A stretch of DNA of 64,000 bases from Phlebiopsis flavidoalba. Its lineage: Eukaryota > Basidiomycota > Agaricomycetes > Polyporales > Phanerochaetaceae. Under the pieces are notes generated by a model. The model saw only the letters and a list, made by a program, of their open reading frames with translations. It was not told where the DNA came from and searched no databases. The translations under genes and the position numbers were made by a program. Each line of letters starts with the position of its first letter. Position 1 is the first letter of the stretch. Of the stretch, positions 22,471 through 34,229 are shown piece by piece. The stretch is taken from assembly GCA_035772785.1 (NCBI GenBank), contig JAOCPU010000002.1, positions 1,364,001-1,428,000 on the forward strand. The letters run 5' to 3'.

Positions 22471-23048
22471 CTATTGCAACTCCAATTACACGGATTTTTG
22501 GATCTTTTCAAATTCTCTATGCTGAACGCAGATGTGGTTGATTCCGAGTGTATGCGTATCCGGTAAAAACAACATTCTCAAAGGATGTGTGACCTGACTG
22601 GCTTCCGACGATGCTCACAGGAGCATATGAATAGCGTGAGTAAAAAACTGTCACTCTACTATCACGCGCATCAGGCATGCTAATGCAAAGAGTCGTCATA
22701 CCAGCATATGCCCTGCTGAAGGCGGTCAGCAGTTTGACTTACCAAGGTTCAAACGTTCGTCGCGCGCTTATGGGTCTATAAAAGCAGACACGATGCGGAG
22801 CGGTTCCGGAGAGAAGGCCGTGACGACAACTTCGTCCATTATCCAGTGGCGTCGATTCCCGCGCACCCTTTCGCCGCGTCCTGCAGGGGTGTTCGTACTT
22901 AAGAGTTTGCCTTTCGCTAGTTGCCACCGCCTGTCGACTAAACTCCAAATCCTTTTGACCCCAGTGCGCGATCGACTGATATTTTGTAACGACATAAGCG
23001 TGGAAACCAGGCAGCCGCATTCGCCAGGTGGCGCGAACAACCTCGACC
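22471..23048. other. Intergenic SDR-1/SDR-2
   Basis: The stretch holds the 3' flank of SDR-1 and the promoter of SDR-2 with its TATA box at 22777. No other gene is seen. Confidence 0.6.
22777..22784 (+). promoter_or_regulatory. TATA box upstream of SDR-2
   Basis: TATAAAAG is a consensus TATA box. It lies 265 bases before the SDR-2 ATG, which would leave a long leader, possibly with a 5' UTR intron (an acceptor-like run precedes the ATG). Confidence 0.5.
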
Positions 23049-24326
23049 ATGACGAAATTTCACCTTCCTAGATCTCCTTATGAGCCAGTGGGCACATCTC
23101 CCTCCTCCGCTCTCCGTCGATCTCAAGGCAAGACGGTCGTCCTTATCGGTGCAAACACGGGTATCGGCTTTGAGGCGGTGAAGCACTTTGCGCGCATGAG
23201 GCCCGCACGCATGATTATTGGTTGCAGGAGCGAAGAGAAGGGTCGCAAAGCTGCCCAAGGTGAGAATGTATGGTGTCAGTTGGGTTAATAGTGTCCTGCT
23301 CATACGAGGCGATTGCAGTTATTGCTGCAGAAACGGGATTCGCGGTCGAGCTAGAACTCATCGATTTTGGCCAACTTCTCCTCCGTTACCGACTTTGCCA
23401 CCCGGCTGGGTAGTGCGCCTATCGATATATTGGTGATGAACGCGGCCGCGTCCGTAGCTGACATACGGTATACGAAGACCGCGGACGATTGGGAAACGAC
23501 GTAGGTCTGTGTGATGTCTTATATTTCAGCTCAAAGGTCTGTGAGCCTCAAACCGATGTGCCAGGTTGCAAGTCAATTATCTCGCCCCCTCGCTTCTCGC
23601 CTTACTTCTTACACCCAATCTTGTTCGCGCGGCAAAAAGAGCATAACTCGTATTCTCGTATGGTGGCTGTGACGAGCGAGATGCATCATTACGCTCGCTT
23701 GGACAAAATCCTCGCCGCTCCGCGTTTACTGCGTGCGTTGAACGAGGAAGTATATGCTTCGATACCCCACCGAAAATCTCGCTTGTCGATACGCTGATAC
23801 GAAAGGTGTGCAGCTATTCAAAAACCAGGGATGTATCCAGACTTTTATTGAACTCCTGTGCAGTGCTCAACATACTCTTCGCTCGCGCATTATGCCTCCA
23901 AGCTCGGGGGCTTCGGCACCGGTAATAGCCAACTCCGTCAATCCGGGATTTTGTCTTTCAGACCTGCGGCGCAATCTTCCATTGCAAACGCAGTTAAAAT
24001 TCAAAATCATGGATTGGACTATGGGGCGCACTGCCGAGGCTGGTGCCCGCCAGCTAGTATGGGCAGCCCTGGGTCCAGATGGCAAGCACGGTCCGCATGA
24101 ACAATATCTCCAAGGAGCATATATCAACAACGCTATAGCCATCGAGCCCAGCGACTTCGTGATCAGTAAGGAGGGTTACGAGGCGCGTGAAAGAGTCTGG
24201 GTAAATGATCATTGAGTTTATCTCGTGGCAGTCGCGTGTACTGATGGAGCACATAGGATGAAACTCTTCAAGAGTTGATTACAAGTCAATCATGGGGTGG
24301 AAAACATTATCAAGGGATTCTTCTGA
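23049..24326 (+). CDS. Short-chain dehydrogenase/reductase, tandem copy 2 (SDR-2)
   Basis: This is a paralogue of SDR-1 with the same exon plan. Reading across shifts from the ATG at 23049: MTKFHL, LDLLMSQWAHLPPPLSVDL, KTVVLIGANTGIGFEAVKHF, RPARMIIGCRSEEKGRKAAQ, intron, ETGFAVELELIDF, SAPIDILVMNAAASVA, TADDWETT, intron, HNSYSRMVAVTSEMHHYARL, RYADTK (YxxxK), ANSVNPGFCLSDLRRNLPLQ, GRTAEAGARQLVWAALGPDG, EPSDFVISKEGYEARERVW, intron and VNHGVENIIKGFF-stop. Ser and YxxxK are present, so it may be active. The NAAA variant replaces the NAG motif. Shifts occur at about 23067, 23124, 23370 and 24285. Confidence 0.9.
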
Positions 24327-24981
24327 TGCCCGCATTCGCCGTGTATGTATACGTTCGTTTTCCACTCTCTTCAATGGATGCCGAGCCCGTCAGCCTTCGC
24401 ATATACGAGTTCAAATTCCAGCGTTCCATTCGCAAAAAAGTCTGGACAGACGTCTCCCATGTGTACCCCCTGGTTTTCACTGACTAAATAATCTGAACCA
24501 TTCGCAGACTTGCTCCAACACTCCATGTGTCGACTTTCACGAGTCTGCTTCTATGGTCCATCTCACCGAAATTGACCCTGACTGGCCTCTCGTTGCGGAG
24601 TCCTATGTCCGCATACGTCATCGCGATGACTGCTTCCGCCACTGCCGAAGGGCGCGTACACACTCGCCTGGCGCTAATATTTCGGCACGGCGGGGGACCA
24701 CGCGTTATCTGGGAAGACTAGTACGCGTCAACGCGGCGCATTACTGTGTACAGTGAGTTGGCAGCGACTCAATGTGCGATCGGAAATTGCGGTCGAACGT
24801 GGATGACGGCGTGCAATGCGTCGGCAGCGGCTCCCGTAACTATCGGCAATTGCACTCGAAGGCGCGCGGACGGCTGCGTACGCCTTCAGGAGTTCGGCAC
24901 GGCCGTTTTCGAAGTGGTATTTATGCCGGCGACTCAGGGGGACCCCTCACTCTCACTTACTCCTCAATCACACCCACCACG
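24327..24981 (+). promoter_or_regulatory. SDR-3 upstream region with duplicated promoter motifs
   Basis: The run GATGACTGCTTCCGCCACTG (24627) matches the region 20935-20960 upstream of SDR-1, and TATTTATGCCGGCGACTC (24919) matches TATTTATACTCGACTC at 21099. The latter lies ~60 bases before the SDR-3 start. No separate gene is seen in the gap. Confidence 0.5.
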
Positions 24982-26272
24982 ATGGCAAAATACACCTTCT
25001 GGGACTTGTTCTTCAGCCAATGGACCCCTCTTGCCCCTCCGTTATATGTCGACCTTACGGGCAAGACAGTTGTCGTCATTGGCGCAAATACAGGCATTGG
25101 CTTTGAGGCAGCGAAGCATTTTGCAAAGATGAAGCCGGCACGACTAGTCATTGGCTGCAGGAGCGAAGAACGAGGACGCAAGGCCCTTGAAGGTGAATTG
25201 ACATATCATTGCAACCTGATCAAGACTTACATCGTCGTCACAGACATCGCCTCAGATACGGGATATGCGGCTGAGCTGGAGCTCATCGACTTGTCCCGGT
25301 TCGCTTCTGTACAAGAATTTGCGACCAAGATAGGCGATGCTCCAGTCGATATCCTGGTGATGAATGCCGCAGTTGCAGAGAAGGATTTCGCGCGGACGTC
25401 GGATAAGTGTGGGAGAAGACGTGAGTCATAACGTACCATTCTAGTCGCTGAAACTTACAATTGGACCCTAGTATCCAAGTCAACCATCTATCCACGGACC
25501 CTCCTTCTCCTTCCTCCTCACTCCTAACATGAACCGAGCGGCGAGAGAACACGACTCGAACTCCCGTTTGGTCATCGTAATCTAGCGAGGTTCATTGGTG
25601 GTCCCGACTTCACAAATCTGCTGTCTTCTCCACATATACTCGATATGTTGAACAGCGACGAATATTCATCGAAACCCGAACAACAAGCCCATCGGTACTC
25701 GGATTCCAAAACGTTTCGTCTCTTGCATACCTTTGAAGACTGCCTCACACTGACGAGCCTTGAAATTTTACTCTTAGTGCTCAATGTCTTATTCACCCGT
25801 GCTTTTGCTTCGCACCTCAGAAGCTCCTCCGATGTGATAGCGTCGACCGTTAACCCTGGCTTCTGTACCACAGAACTGCGAAGGAACGCTCCTTGGATCA
25901 TGCTGGCGAGGATGAAGTTCATGGACCTGGCGTCCTTGGACGTACCGCAGAGCAGGGCGCCCGACAACTCGTGTGGGCGCGTTGGGGCCAGACGGCAAGA
26001 GTGGCCCGCACACGCAATTCATTCACACGCAATTCCTTCAAGGCGCATATGTTACCCAATGCCGCTGTACGCAGCCTAGTGACTTTGTGGTAAGCAAAAA
26101 GAGGGATACGGAAACACATGGAAAGGCTCCTTGGGTAAGTTTATCTTTAGTGTAAGGCCTGTGCGGCATCTCGACGGGAGCTTATAAATTGGATGGACAG
26201 AGAGAAACACTCGATAATCTTGAAGCAAGCGGTCCCCGAGGTGGGGGAACAGTAGTCGATAGCTACTTCTAA
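24982..26272 (+). CDS. Short-chain dehydrogenase/reductase, tandem copy 3 (SDR-3)
   Basis: From the ATG at 24982 the first exon is intact: MAKYTFWDLFFSQWTPLAPP, DLTGKTVVVIGANTGIGFEA, RLVIGCRSEERGRKALEG. After an intron come AAELELIDLSRFASVQEFAT and APVDILVMNAAVAEKDFART. The middle is weaker: SRLVIVI-like reading before AARFIGG-type sequence, then YSDSK (YxxxK) near 25690, STVNPGFCTTELRRNAPW, GRTAEQGARQLVW, PSDFVVSK, and after a last intron LKQAVPEVG and TVVDSYF-stop. The motif normally followed by the catalytic Ser is interrupted near 25580. Several shifts occur at 25420-25600 and 25930-26100. It may be decaying or just suffer more base errors than copies 1 and 2. Confidence 0.87.
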
Positions 26273-27935
26273 AGACATTCAGACGCCCAGCGCTATGGAC
26301 TCTGCTGCCTATCTTATCACTATGTTGTTACTAATCGCCTGTAAATTTTGACAATCACACAAATACCCTTTCGAGTTGGCCCTTTTAACTGGAAAGATCG
26401 CGTGATGTACCATGACGGCCCCGCGTGTAACTCACTTCGAACGGGACAGTGATCCTCTTCATCACTTTCTCGCCACGAAGTCATGATGCGAGTACGAAGC
26501 TTAGGTCAATCTAGTAATCGGTTAGGTTTGGATTGGTGCGCACGAAAAGTAATAGCAGTGTCCATTGTCCGAGTCACTACTTCCAAACCCAGTATGACAT
26601 TCTAGAAGATCTCCCCGGAGCTCCACCGTGAGTATAAACGTGTGATGGCTCGGCGAGCATATGTGAGGCATTAGAGTTGGGATTTCTGTCTGCAGAAGCT
26701 TTGATAGATTGATATCAACAAAGTAGATTCAAAGTTCCTTACTTTTATGTATGGTTGATCTAGCAATGATTCCGCACCGTGACCGGATACAGTGGCACTA
26801 TATATGCGGTATGACCTTCGGATAACTTAGGTACTGAATCATCTACCACCAGGAGTCCTAATACCTCCCACTGGTCCCCAGCAGTTTGCTGCGGAGGCAT
26901 GACTTTGAATTCCATCAAGAAAAAATATCTGAACTTGTTCGGGAAACACTCTTCATGTATGCACACATTTATCTTCACGTATTTTGAAGCTGACCAGACA
27001 ACTGGAGGAATATTCGCTGTCTAGAGGCAGTCATTGTCACATTTTGGTGTGCGGTATGTATTGCTCACCACCCCATAGCAATAGATAAATTTAGCTGTAG
27101 GGCTCCCAAGTGTGTGTATGAAACAATTAGCCCACGACTTCCGCAAGCCTCCTTTATCACGCATAAATTTCCTCTCAATTTCAGATGCTACAATCAACCG
27201 TTGGAGGCACGGTTTTAATGAGCCTCGGCTTCTTATACAACATATACAAATCATCCCATTGACGTTATTGTTGTGCTAGATTGTGTAGAAACCGATCAGA
27301 TCCGGCCGGACTAGCGGGTGGATATCGAGCCGAGTTTATATATATTGTTTTTATCTGCATTACGCTTGATAAGACATGTATCACAGAGCTGTGCCTCTTT
27401 CGGTAGAATGTTATCCCCTGATCCTGTGCCGTGTATTGTGGTTTGTCTGCGTCAAAAGAAATGAGTGGTATCAATCATCAATTCCTTCAAGCCATTTTCA
27501 ACATCAAACGTCCATCTTACGTTCCTTCTCTAACATGCACTGCTGAGGCTATCTCGAGTTCTGCAAGTGTACAGAACCACGTTTCACTTGCCCACATCGC
27601 GTGAGTCATCAATGGATTGTTTGGGGAAGAACGTTAGCCTAATTTTTGCGAAAGAGATGTCTTCACGCGCCTTGAGCTCCTTTAGTCATAGGTCCTGTAG
27701 CGCGCGCTGCGTCAGTCACAGCCAGTAAACGGGCTGAACCACAAAGCACTGATTATACGGGGCCCGGTCTATTGTCCAGTCGTATCCTAGGACCTATATT
27801 CGCTATTTAAATACTCTTCCATAGACTTCTTGATATTCTCTTGTCAAGAGATATCAGCTTTCGTATCACTCAACGAGCCCTCAGAGCACCAGACGTATCG
27901 ACGGCGCCTGGACACGGAAGGGCAATCCCATTACC
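26273..27935. other. No supported gene
   Basis: The sequence is AT-richer with only short frames lacking motifs. I see no RNA gene or repeat structure. Confidence 0.5.
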
Positions 27936-29262
27936 CGTGCTTTCTCTTTTTTATTTGCTCCTTTTCTTTTTTGTTTTTTCTATTTTGCTTTTGCTGATTC
28001 TCTTGCTCGGATTTTTTTTGTTTTGCTTTCGTTTCTGTTTTTTTTTCTTTTTTTTTGTTTCTTTCCTTTCTTTTTTTTTTTCTTGTTGTTCTTTTTGATT
28101 TTTTACTTCCCTCTTTTTTCCCTCCTTCCTTCTAGTTTCTTCTTTGTCTTGTTTGTCTTTCCTCTTCTTTCCTTGTTTTTGTCTTTTCTCTTTCACCTCC
28201 CGCTTTCACTTCTTTTTTTCTTTTTCTTGTTGTTTTTTTTTTTTATTTCTTTTTTTTTCCTTTTTCTTGTTGATCTCTTCCCCTTTGCTTTTTTTGCCCT
28301 CTTCATTTTTGTGGGTTTGTTTGCTCTGTTGTTTTTCTTTGTGTCTTCTCTCTTGTTTTTTGTTGTGCTCCTCTTTTCCTTGTGTTTGTCCTTCTTGTTT
28401 GCTTGCTTTTTTGGTTCCTTGTATTTTTCTCCCTTTTGTTCTTTGCTTTTTTGCTCTTTTTTGTGTTCTTGCTTTCTCTTTCTTTGTTTTTGTTTCTTTG
28501 TTTTTTGTTTCTGTTTCTTTTTTCTTTGTCTCTTTTTTTTCTTTGTCTTTCACCACTTTTTTTGTTTCGTTTTCTTCCTTGTGTGTTTTTGTTCTGTTTG
28601 TTTTTTTCTCTTTCTTTTCTTCTTTTGTTTTTTTTTTTTTCTTACCTTTTGTTTCTTTCCTTCTTGCTCTTTTTCTTTGACTTCTTTTTATGCTTCCTTT
28701 TTTTTTTTTTCTTTTTTCTCTTCTTCTTCTCTTTGTTTCTTTGTGCTTTTGTTTCTTTTCTTTCTTTTTTTTTTTCTTTCTTCTCCTACCCCTTTGTTTG
28801 TTTTATGTTGTTTGCCTTCTTCTTTTGTCCTCCTTTCTTTTCATTGTTCTTTTTCCCGTGCTTGTTTTTGCTTTTTTTTTTTGATTTTCTCTTTTTTTTT
28901 TTTTTTTTTTTTCTTTGGCTTTTTTCTTTGTGTTCTCTTTGTGTTGTTTTGTTTTGTGTTTCTTCTTTTTTTGCTATGTTTTTCTTTTGTTTGTCTTTTT
29001 TTTTTTCACCTTTTGTCTTTCTTATTTGTTTGTTTCTGTCTTTTGGGTTTGCTTCCCATTTTTTGTCCTCTGTTTTTTCTGTTTTGTTTTGTTTGTCTCT
29101 TTTTGTTTTTTGTTTGTTCTGTTTTTTTTTGTTTTGCTTTTGCTTTCTTTGTGGCTCTTTCTTTTTGTGTTTTCTTGTTTGTGCCTTTCTTTTTTTGTCT
29201 TTTTGTTGTTTCTCTTCATTTTTTTTTCTTTTGTTCTTTTGCTTGTTTTTTATTTTTTGTTG
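27936..29262. repeat. T-rich, A-depleted low-complexity tract (~1.3 kb)
   Basis: On the plus strand the tract is mostly T with C and G mixed in; by eye I count about 28 A in ~1320 bases (roughly 2 percent). There is no fixed repeat unit; T runs reach about 20. It therefore stays open in several plus frames as Phe/Leu/Cys/Ser strings and in minus frames as Lys/Glu/Gln strings, which I do not regard as proteins. It begins abruptly at CCCGTGC and ends abruptly at GTTGATG, where the decayed membrane-protein copy A begins. Confidence 0.9.
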
Positions 29263-29780
29263 ATGTATCGAGTTCTGGCTCGCCATAATGATGACCCGCC
29301 TGGTAAGTCAAACACAGCATTCATTTCAGCTACCGTGTAGAATGAGTGCAGATTGACACGAAGATATACCTTGACATTGGATAAAAAATGCAATAACCCA
29401 GCAGCAATTGTAGTACTGAACATGACCAATCCGCTCATCGTAAGCGTTATAGCGCCACAGCACAATTTGAACCAGATTATGAAGGCTTACACGTTTCCAA
29501 GGGAATTGTCCCGACTTCGATCCTCATCCTGGTTCACTTCAACATTTGCTATCGGCGACCCCCGCGCCACCCGAAGATACGAGGAAACTTTGTCAACTAT
29601 GCACTTTGACATCAACATGACACAACAGAACAAATATTTGCTGACCTCATTTCCAGAATACCATCTATCCCCGATCAATGCCGTTCTCGCTTTTCATGAA
29701 AGATGGTGACTAGTACTTCCGATGACTGGTACCTGGGAGGAAGTCAATTTTGAACTCGCTTTCTAACGGCACCCGTAGCT
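29263..29780 (+). pseudogene. Polytopic membrane protein relic, copy A (3' part only)
   Basis: The sequence reads a disrupted ESG-IMMTRL, then after an intron LTLDKKCNNPAAIVVLNMTN with PLIVSVIAPQ, then IAIGDPRATRRYEETLSTMH with FDINMTQQNKYL. The same order recurs at 33000-33470 (copy B) and 35190-35709 (copy C). The pattern ESGA...hydrophobic...LNxTNPLxVS followed by a hydrophilic tail is like the last membrane helices and cytosolic tail of unnamed basidiomycete polytopic proteins (DUF6533/6534-like). The 5' half is absent; the T-rich tract sits in its place. Confidence 0.55.
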
Positions 29781-29813
29781 AGCCTTCCCATGCGCGTCTC
29801 TGTTGTACTACTA

Positions 29814-31228
29814 CTAATGCATCTTTACTCTCGCTCTCGTTGCCCCTGACGAGACTTGGACTCGAGCACACTGGATCCGAAATAAATAAGTTCCATTGAA
29901 CGACTCGGCATACGCATTGTACAGGTTCGTTCGACGCTGTGGAACACGCATAGCGGCATAGAAAGAATTACGAGCCCTAGGACGAATTGGGCGTCGAGGC
30001 GCACGGCGAACCCATCCTAGCACACGCCGCCAACGGAGACGCCGATGGTCGAGGCAAGGGCACTCACCAGTATAAATTTTTATGGTAGCAGCCTCAATGA
30101 GGAGAAGCTGACGGCCGAAGCGTTTCGAAACCCCGTATTCTGGCAACTCTGGGTGGGCGGTGGGAGGACCGGAAATGCCAAATTGGCCGAGGAAGGTCGC
30201 CGTCGTTCTGTAAAACATCGCGTTAGCTGTGTCACAACAGAAGACTGCTTGACTCATGACTTACAGAAACGGATGAGGTCAGCGACGGTGGATGTCTGGT
30301 CTGCCTGGAGCAGGGCCGAAGAGGCGGGGAAACTCCTGTCACGGGTAGGCTTGTAGCGGTCGAGTCTCACTGAACTCCGTCTTCACACGGCGTCACAAAC
30401 CTCGTTGAGTACTCTTTTGACGCGTGCGAGAGTACGTCATGAAAAACGCGATGTTAACGACGCCATGAAGGACTTTTGGCTGGTAAGAGGTGAAGAGACT
30501 GGGAGGGGAGGTCAGCGTCGCTCTGTTCGTGCACCGGCAAGTTCCATGTACCTCGGCGAGCTACATCATAGCCAATGAAGACCCAAATGTGCTGGAGACG
30601 AGCAGCAGTACACTGCAAGGAATCCGTATTCGCGGTCCATGGGGGCCCCGATGAACGACCGTCGGAGGGAAGGAGGAGACCAAGGGAGCCTCGGAGAACG
30701 GCACTACCGATGCGTCAGGGCGGGGCACTCGGGTAAAAGCATGGGGCACGGGGGTGGCGATTGTGTCCCTACCAAAACTTGACAAGAAGCGGACAGCTCG
30801 GGACGCCCCGACGGCCTCCCAGTCATCAGCGATACCGTGCACAAGGCACTTTGGGGGCCGGCGTCGGGCAAGTCCCATAGGCAGTGTTCAGACTCTGGGG
30901 CTGTTGGGCGACTGGTTGACGGAGATGTTGGCTGAAGAGGAAAGCGAGACGCGTTGAAAATGTCGGCAGAGTGCTCGGTGAGAAGCTCGTTCAGCCCAGC
31001 TGCCAGTAGTGGGAGGACGAGGAAGATAGTGGGCGTCGGTAGGTGATCGATAAATCCGGCAAATGGCCGGCAGGGGCGAACTTTGCTCAGCCGAACCGTG
31101 ACCGCGTCGGACAGCTCTACCCTATGGACGCGCATATCGCGCGCGACGCCAGAAAAATGCGTGAGTTGAATGGATGTTTCCGACAGTGTTTGACCAATGA
31201 GTAGCCTGAAACCGCCCCCATTCTCCAA
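29814..31228 (-). CDS. Unrecognised coding-like region
   Basis: Minus-strand frames give hydrophobic stretches IFLVLPLLAAGLNELLTEHS (~31000) and IRIPCSVLLLVSSTFGSSLA (~30600), plus GVVNIAFFMTYSRTR (~30450) and NASAVSFSSLRLLP (~30100). This might be a membrane protein broken by shifts, but I recognise no family and frames do not join convincingly. A chance origin cannot be excluded. Confidence 0.25.
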
Positions 31229-32049
31229 GACGCTGATCCAGAAGCGACCACTACGATTATCCGGGGCTTATTATATACTCAACGAATGAGTGGCCGTCGC
31301 CATGATACGGTACTTACATTTTGGTGGTGCGGTTTGCTGATTTATATCTCATCACCCTCATCTACTAAACTACACGAGTACTACGATGCCCAGTAAATCC
31401 GACACCTACGGGTGGCTCGTAGTTGATTCCTGATTCCCGTCACGGAGAGGTGAATGCAGTGTATCAGAGATGACACATTTCGGGCTCATTTCATCAGAGA
31501 TGTAGGTGGTCTCTCATATCTTCTGTATCTTATGCATGACCCCAGCATTCCGTACAGAAAAACCACGCGGTAACCTATTCCACAGCTCCAATGAACCCGG
31601 GGAGAAGAAAAAAGATGGTTTGAATCTCTTACTTCCCCACGTCAAAAACGACTACGACCACAGTCACGGTGCGTTCCCTGTCAATTTATCAAACCAAACG
31701 ACACGTTAATTTCTCTAGAAGAGTGTTCGAATGATATCGCGATGATTCTCCAATCAACGAGGCGTGTAACACCATGCGAACCGTTGCCTTGTAAGGTCAG
31801 CCTCCATGTTTCCCAAACCACCATGCGAACTCAGTACACCGAGGATTCCAGTCTCTTGGAGGATTTTTTTTTTTTTCCCCCGTTTTTTTTTTTTCCGTTG
31901 ACGGCGATGTCCTCGGGGAAGTGGGGAGTATTGAGAACTGACATCTGTCCGAACAGCGGTCAGTACTATTTTCCATCTACTCCACTATAACGCTTAAAAC
32001 CAGCCCAGGATCCTGTACTTTGCCGCACCAAAACTGCTCAGGCCTCTTG
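31229..32049. other. No supported gene; poly-T/C runs
   Basis: The stretch contains TTTTTTTTTTTTTT-CCCCC-TTTTTTTTTTTT at about 31863-31896. No coding signal is visible otherwise. Confidence 0.45.
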
Positions 32050-33467
32050 TCATCGAAGTAGTATATACTAACTGCTCATTATGGTCCTCTGAATCAGGTT
32101 CAACAGGGCGTCCTCAGCCTTTTCGGCGAGACATTCCTGTACGGTGAGCTGTTCTTTGAGTCGAGACTTTAGTACAAGTATTATACAAAATTTATATGAT
32201 TGGTCTAGGGATATTCTGTGACGTCTTGGTATCAATCGTGAATATATATATTTGACGTGAGTTTTGACGGCTCGAACCAAATGTTCAAACACAACTGAGT
32301 GCGATTTACACTTACGTTCGTGTAGAACCGGCAAAAAGCTTTTCGCTGTCGTACAAAGCTCTTCTCTGTGCATCGATCGTCAGCAGTTCATTCTGGAGAC
32401 TGTGCACGAAGCCTGTACCTTGTACACGACATACATCCAGAACCAACCAGTGATAGCTATAGTCCAACTGCAGACGGTGCTCTCTCGATGATACTGGTAA
32501 GTTATTCGATGCAATATATGGCTGACGTGACGACTGACAGCTAACCCAAACAGATTCTACTCGGAGATTATATATTGATCTGGCGGGTGTGGGTCATCTG
32601 GTCAAAACAATGGTGGATTGTGATTTTTCCTTTAATGGTATCGACTGCAAGCTTTGGTATGTAATATCTCGATGACTATGATCTGACAAGCAGTTTCGTT
32701 GAATTCTTCCTTCTAAACAGGTATCGGAATTGCGTAGGGCAGGGGCAGCGGTCACTTCGTCGAACCAGACACCATTGAACTCTCTTTTATCTACATACCC
32801 ATTGCTGCCCTCCTGGTGACTAGCACAGGCTTGAACACCAGCCTTATTATTGGGCCGTCTAACGTACGTGATGATATTTAATCCAAAATGGCCAAGCATG
32901 GACTCCCAGTTGACTCGCGTAGGTATCAGCTATGGTCCACTAGAAAAATTTATGAAGTTGTCAGCCGATGCTCCGTCCATCGGAGACAGCCATATAATAC
33001 GAGCTATATTACTTATCACGGAGTCGGGTGCTCTCGTGATGTCAGTATCGGTATGTGTCCGGCCTCCAGTCCTACCATGTCACTAATGATGAGCCCGCAG
33101 TTTGTTGCTTTGATTCTCGAGAAATGTAATAACCCAGGAACATATGTTGTATTGAATGTTGCAACTTGCGTTGGTGGTGAGTCCGTCAATACGTTTGAAT
33201 TCGTGACCTCACCAGTGAGCCAAGGGAGTTGTCCCAACATCGGTGATTTTTTGGTCCATTTCAACATTGCCATCGGGAATCGCCTCCACGAGGCAGTACG
33301 AAGATACGATTACATCCATTCGCTTTGGCAATGTCGGACCCAGGAACATCAGCTTACAGGAGATTATTTCTCACGACGAGACCCATCCCTCTGACAATGT
33401 CGGCGGCCCAAGCGAGTTCAATTTGGAACGCTTAACCCAAGTTCACAATATAGCCAAGGATCATTAG
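32050..33467 (+). pseudogene. Polytopic membrane protein relic, copy B
   Basis: This is the most complete copy. In order: QQGVLSLFGETFLYG (32095-32140), FILETVHEACTLYTTYIQ (32380-32440), LLGDYILIWRVWVIWSKQWW followed by IVIFPLMVSTASFG (32558-32660), an intron, LITESGALVMSVSV (33008-33050), LILEKCNNPGTYVVLNVATC (33110-33170) and a hydrophilic tail TITSIRFGNVGPRNISLQEI ending HNIAKDH-stop. The order helix-LETVH-helix-DxxLxWRVWVxW-helix-ESGA-helix fits a seven-helix basidiomycete membrane family without known function. Frames change at nearly every exon, more than in the housekeeping genes, so true decay is likely in addition to sequence error. Confidence 0.55.
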
Positions 33468-34229
33468 GCGACGTTGTCCGGTCAAAGTAGCAGGGTAAGC
33501 AATTGCTCTTCGTAATTGGAGCCTGACGAAATAGCGAGCTGACCCATCGATACAAGCTATTTCTCCGTCACTTGACTCGTATAAGAAGAATGATTCATGC
33601 TAGTAAGGATTCATTGTCAGCGTTTCAATTTTTATGACTATGTCACTTTGTCACCAATCTCCACCAAATGATTATTAACGACGTTGGACTCTTTACAAGC
33701 TGTGAGAAGCGATAGCCGTGGACACGGTCAGACCTAGGGTCAGTTGGCTTCCTCAGTCATCTCAATTCTGCATGCACATGGTCACGGTCATTAATTACAA
33801 TTCAATCGTAAATTTGTGACTTATTTATGAGTCCTTTGGGCAATCGATACCCAGTTGGAAACCTGGGTCTTTTCAGCCGTCCCACACCACGCCCCGCATG
33901 AAGTAAGTCAGGTGTCCCGAGAGAGCTCCACGCCTTAAATCTATCCTCATGGTGGGGAGATGGCCGCCGGCGAGTCCCGCCCGAACAAACTTCAAGTTGA
34001 TTGATTAGTCTCGAGTCATCACTTTTTTGTCTCCAGCCTGAGAAACAAGTGCAATCAGGAAAGGGGCTGTTTATTCACAAGGGCACCCACATTAGTGAAC
34101 CTAATCATTGCGCATCGGACATGCTATATTATATATATGTACCACCTTTGGATGCATCACTGGCCTGTTTTACGACGAGAAAACCCCCCCGGCGATACTA
34201 CGCTAGCACCAAGCGTTTACCACGGTAGA
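33468..34229. other. Spacer between membrane-gene copies
   Basis: There is no supported gene. The end of this spacer (34090-34150) may hold a degenerate first exon of copy C. Confidence 0.4.

Noticed and set aside
28023..29288. 421-codon Phe/Leu/Cys-rich plus-strand frame and Lys-rich minus frames in the T tract
   Set aside because: They are a consequence of A depletion, which removes stop codons; there is no domain, no intron and no start context.
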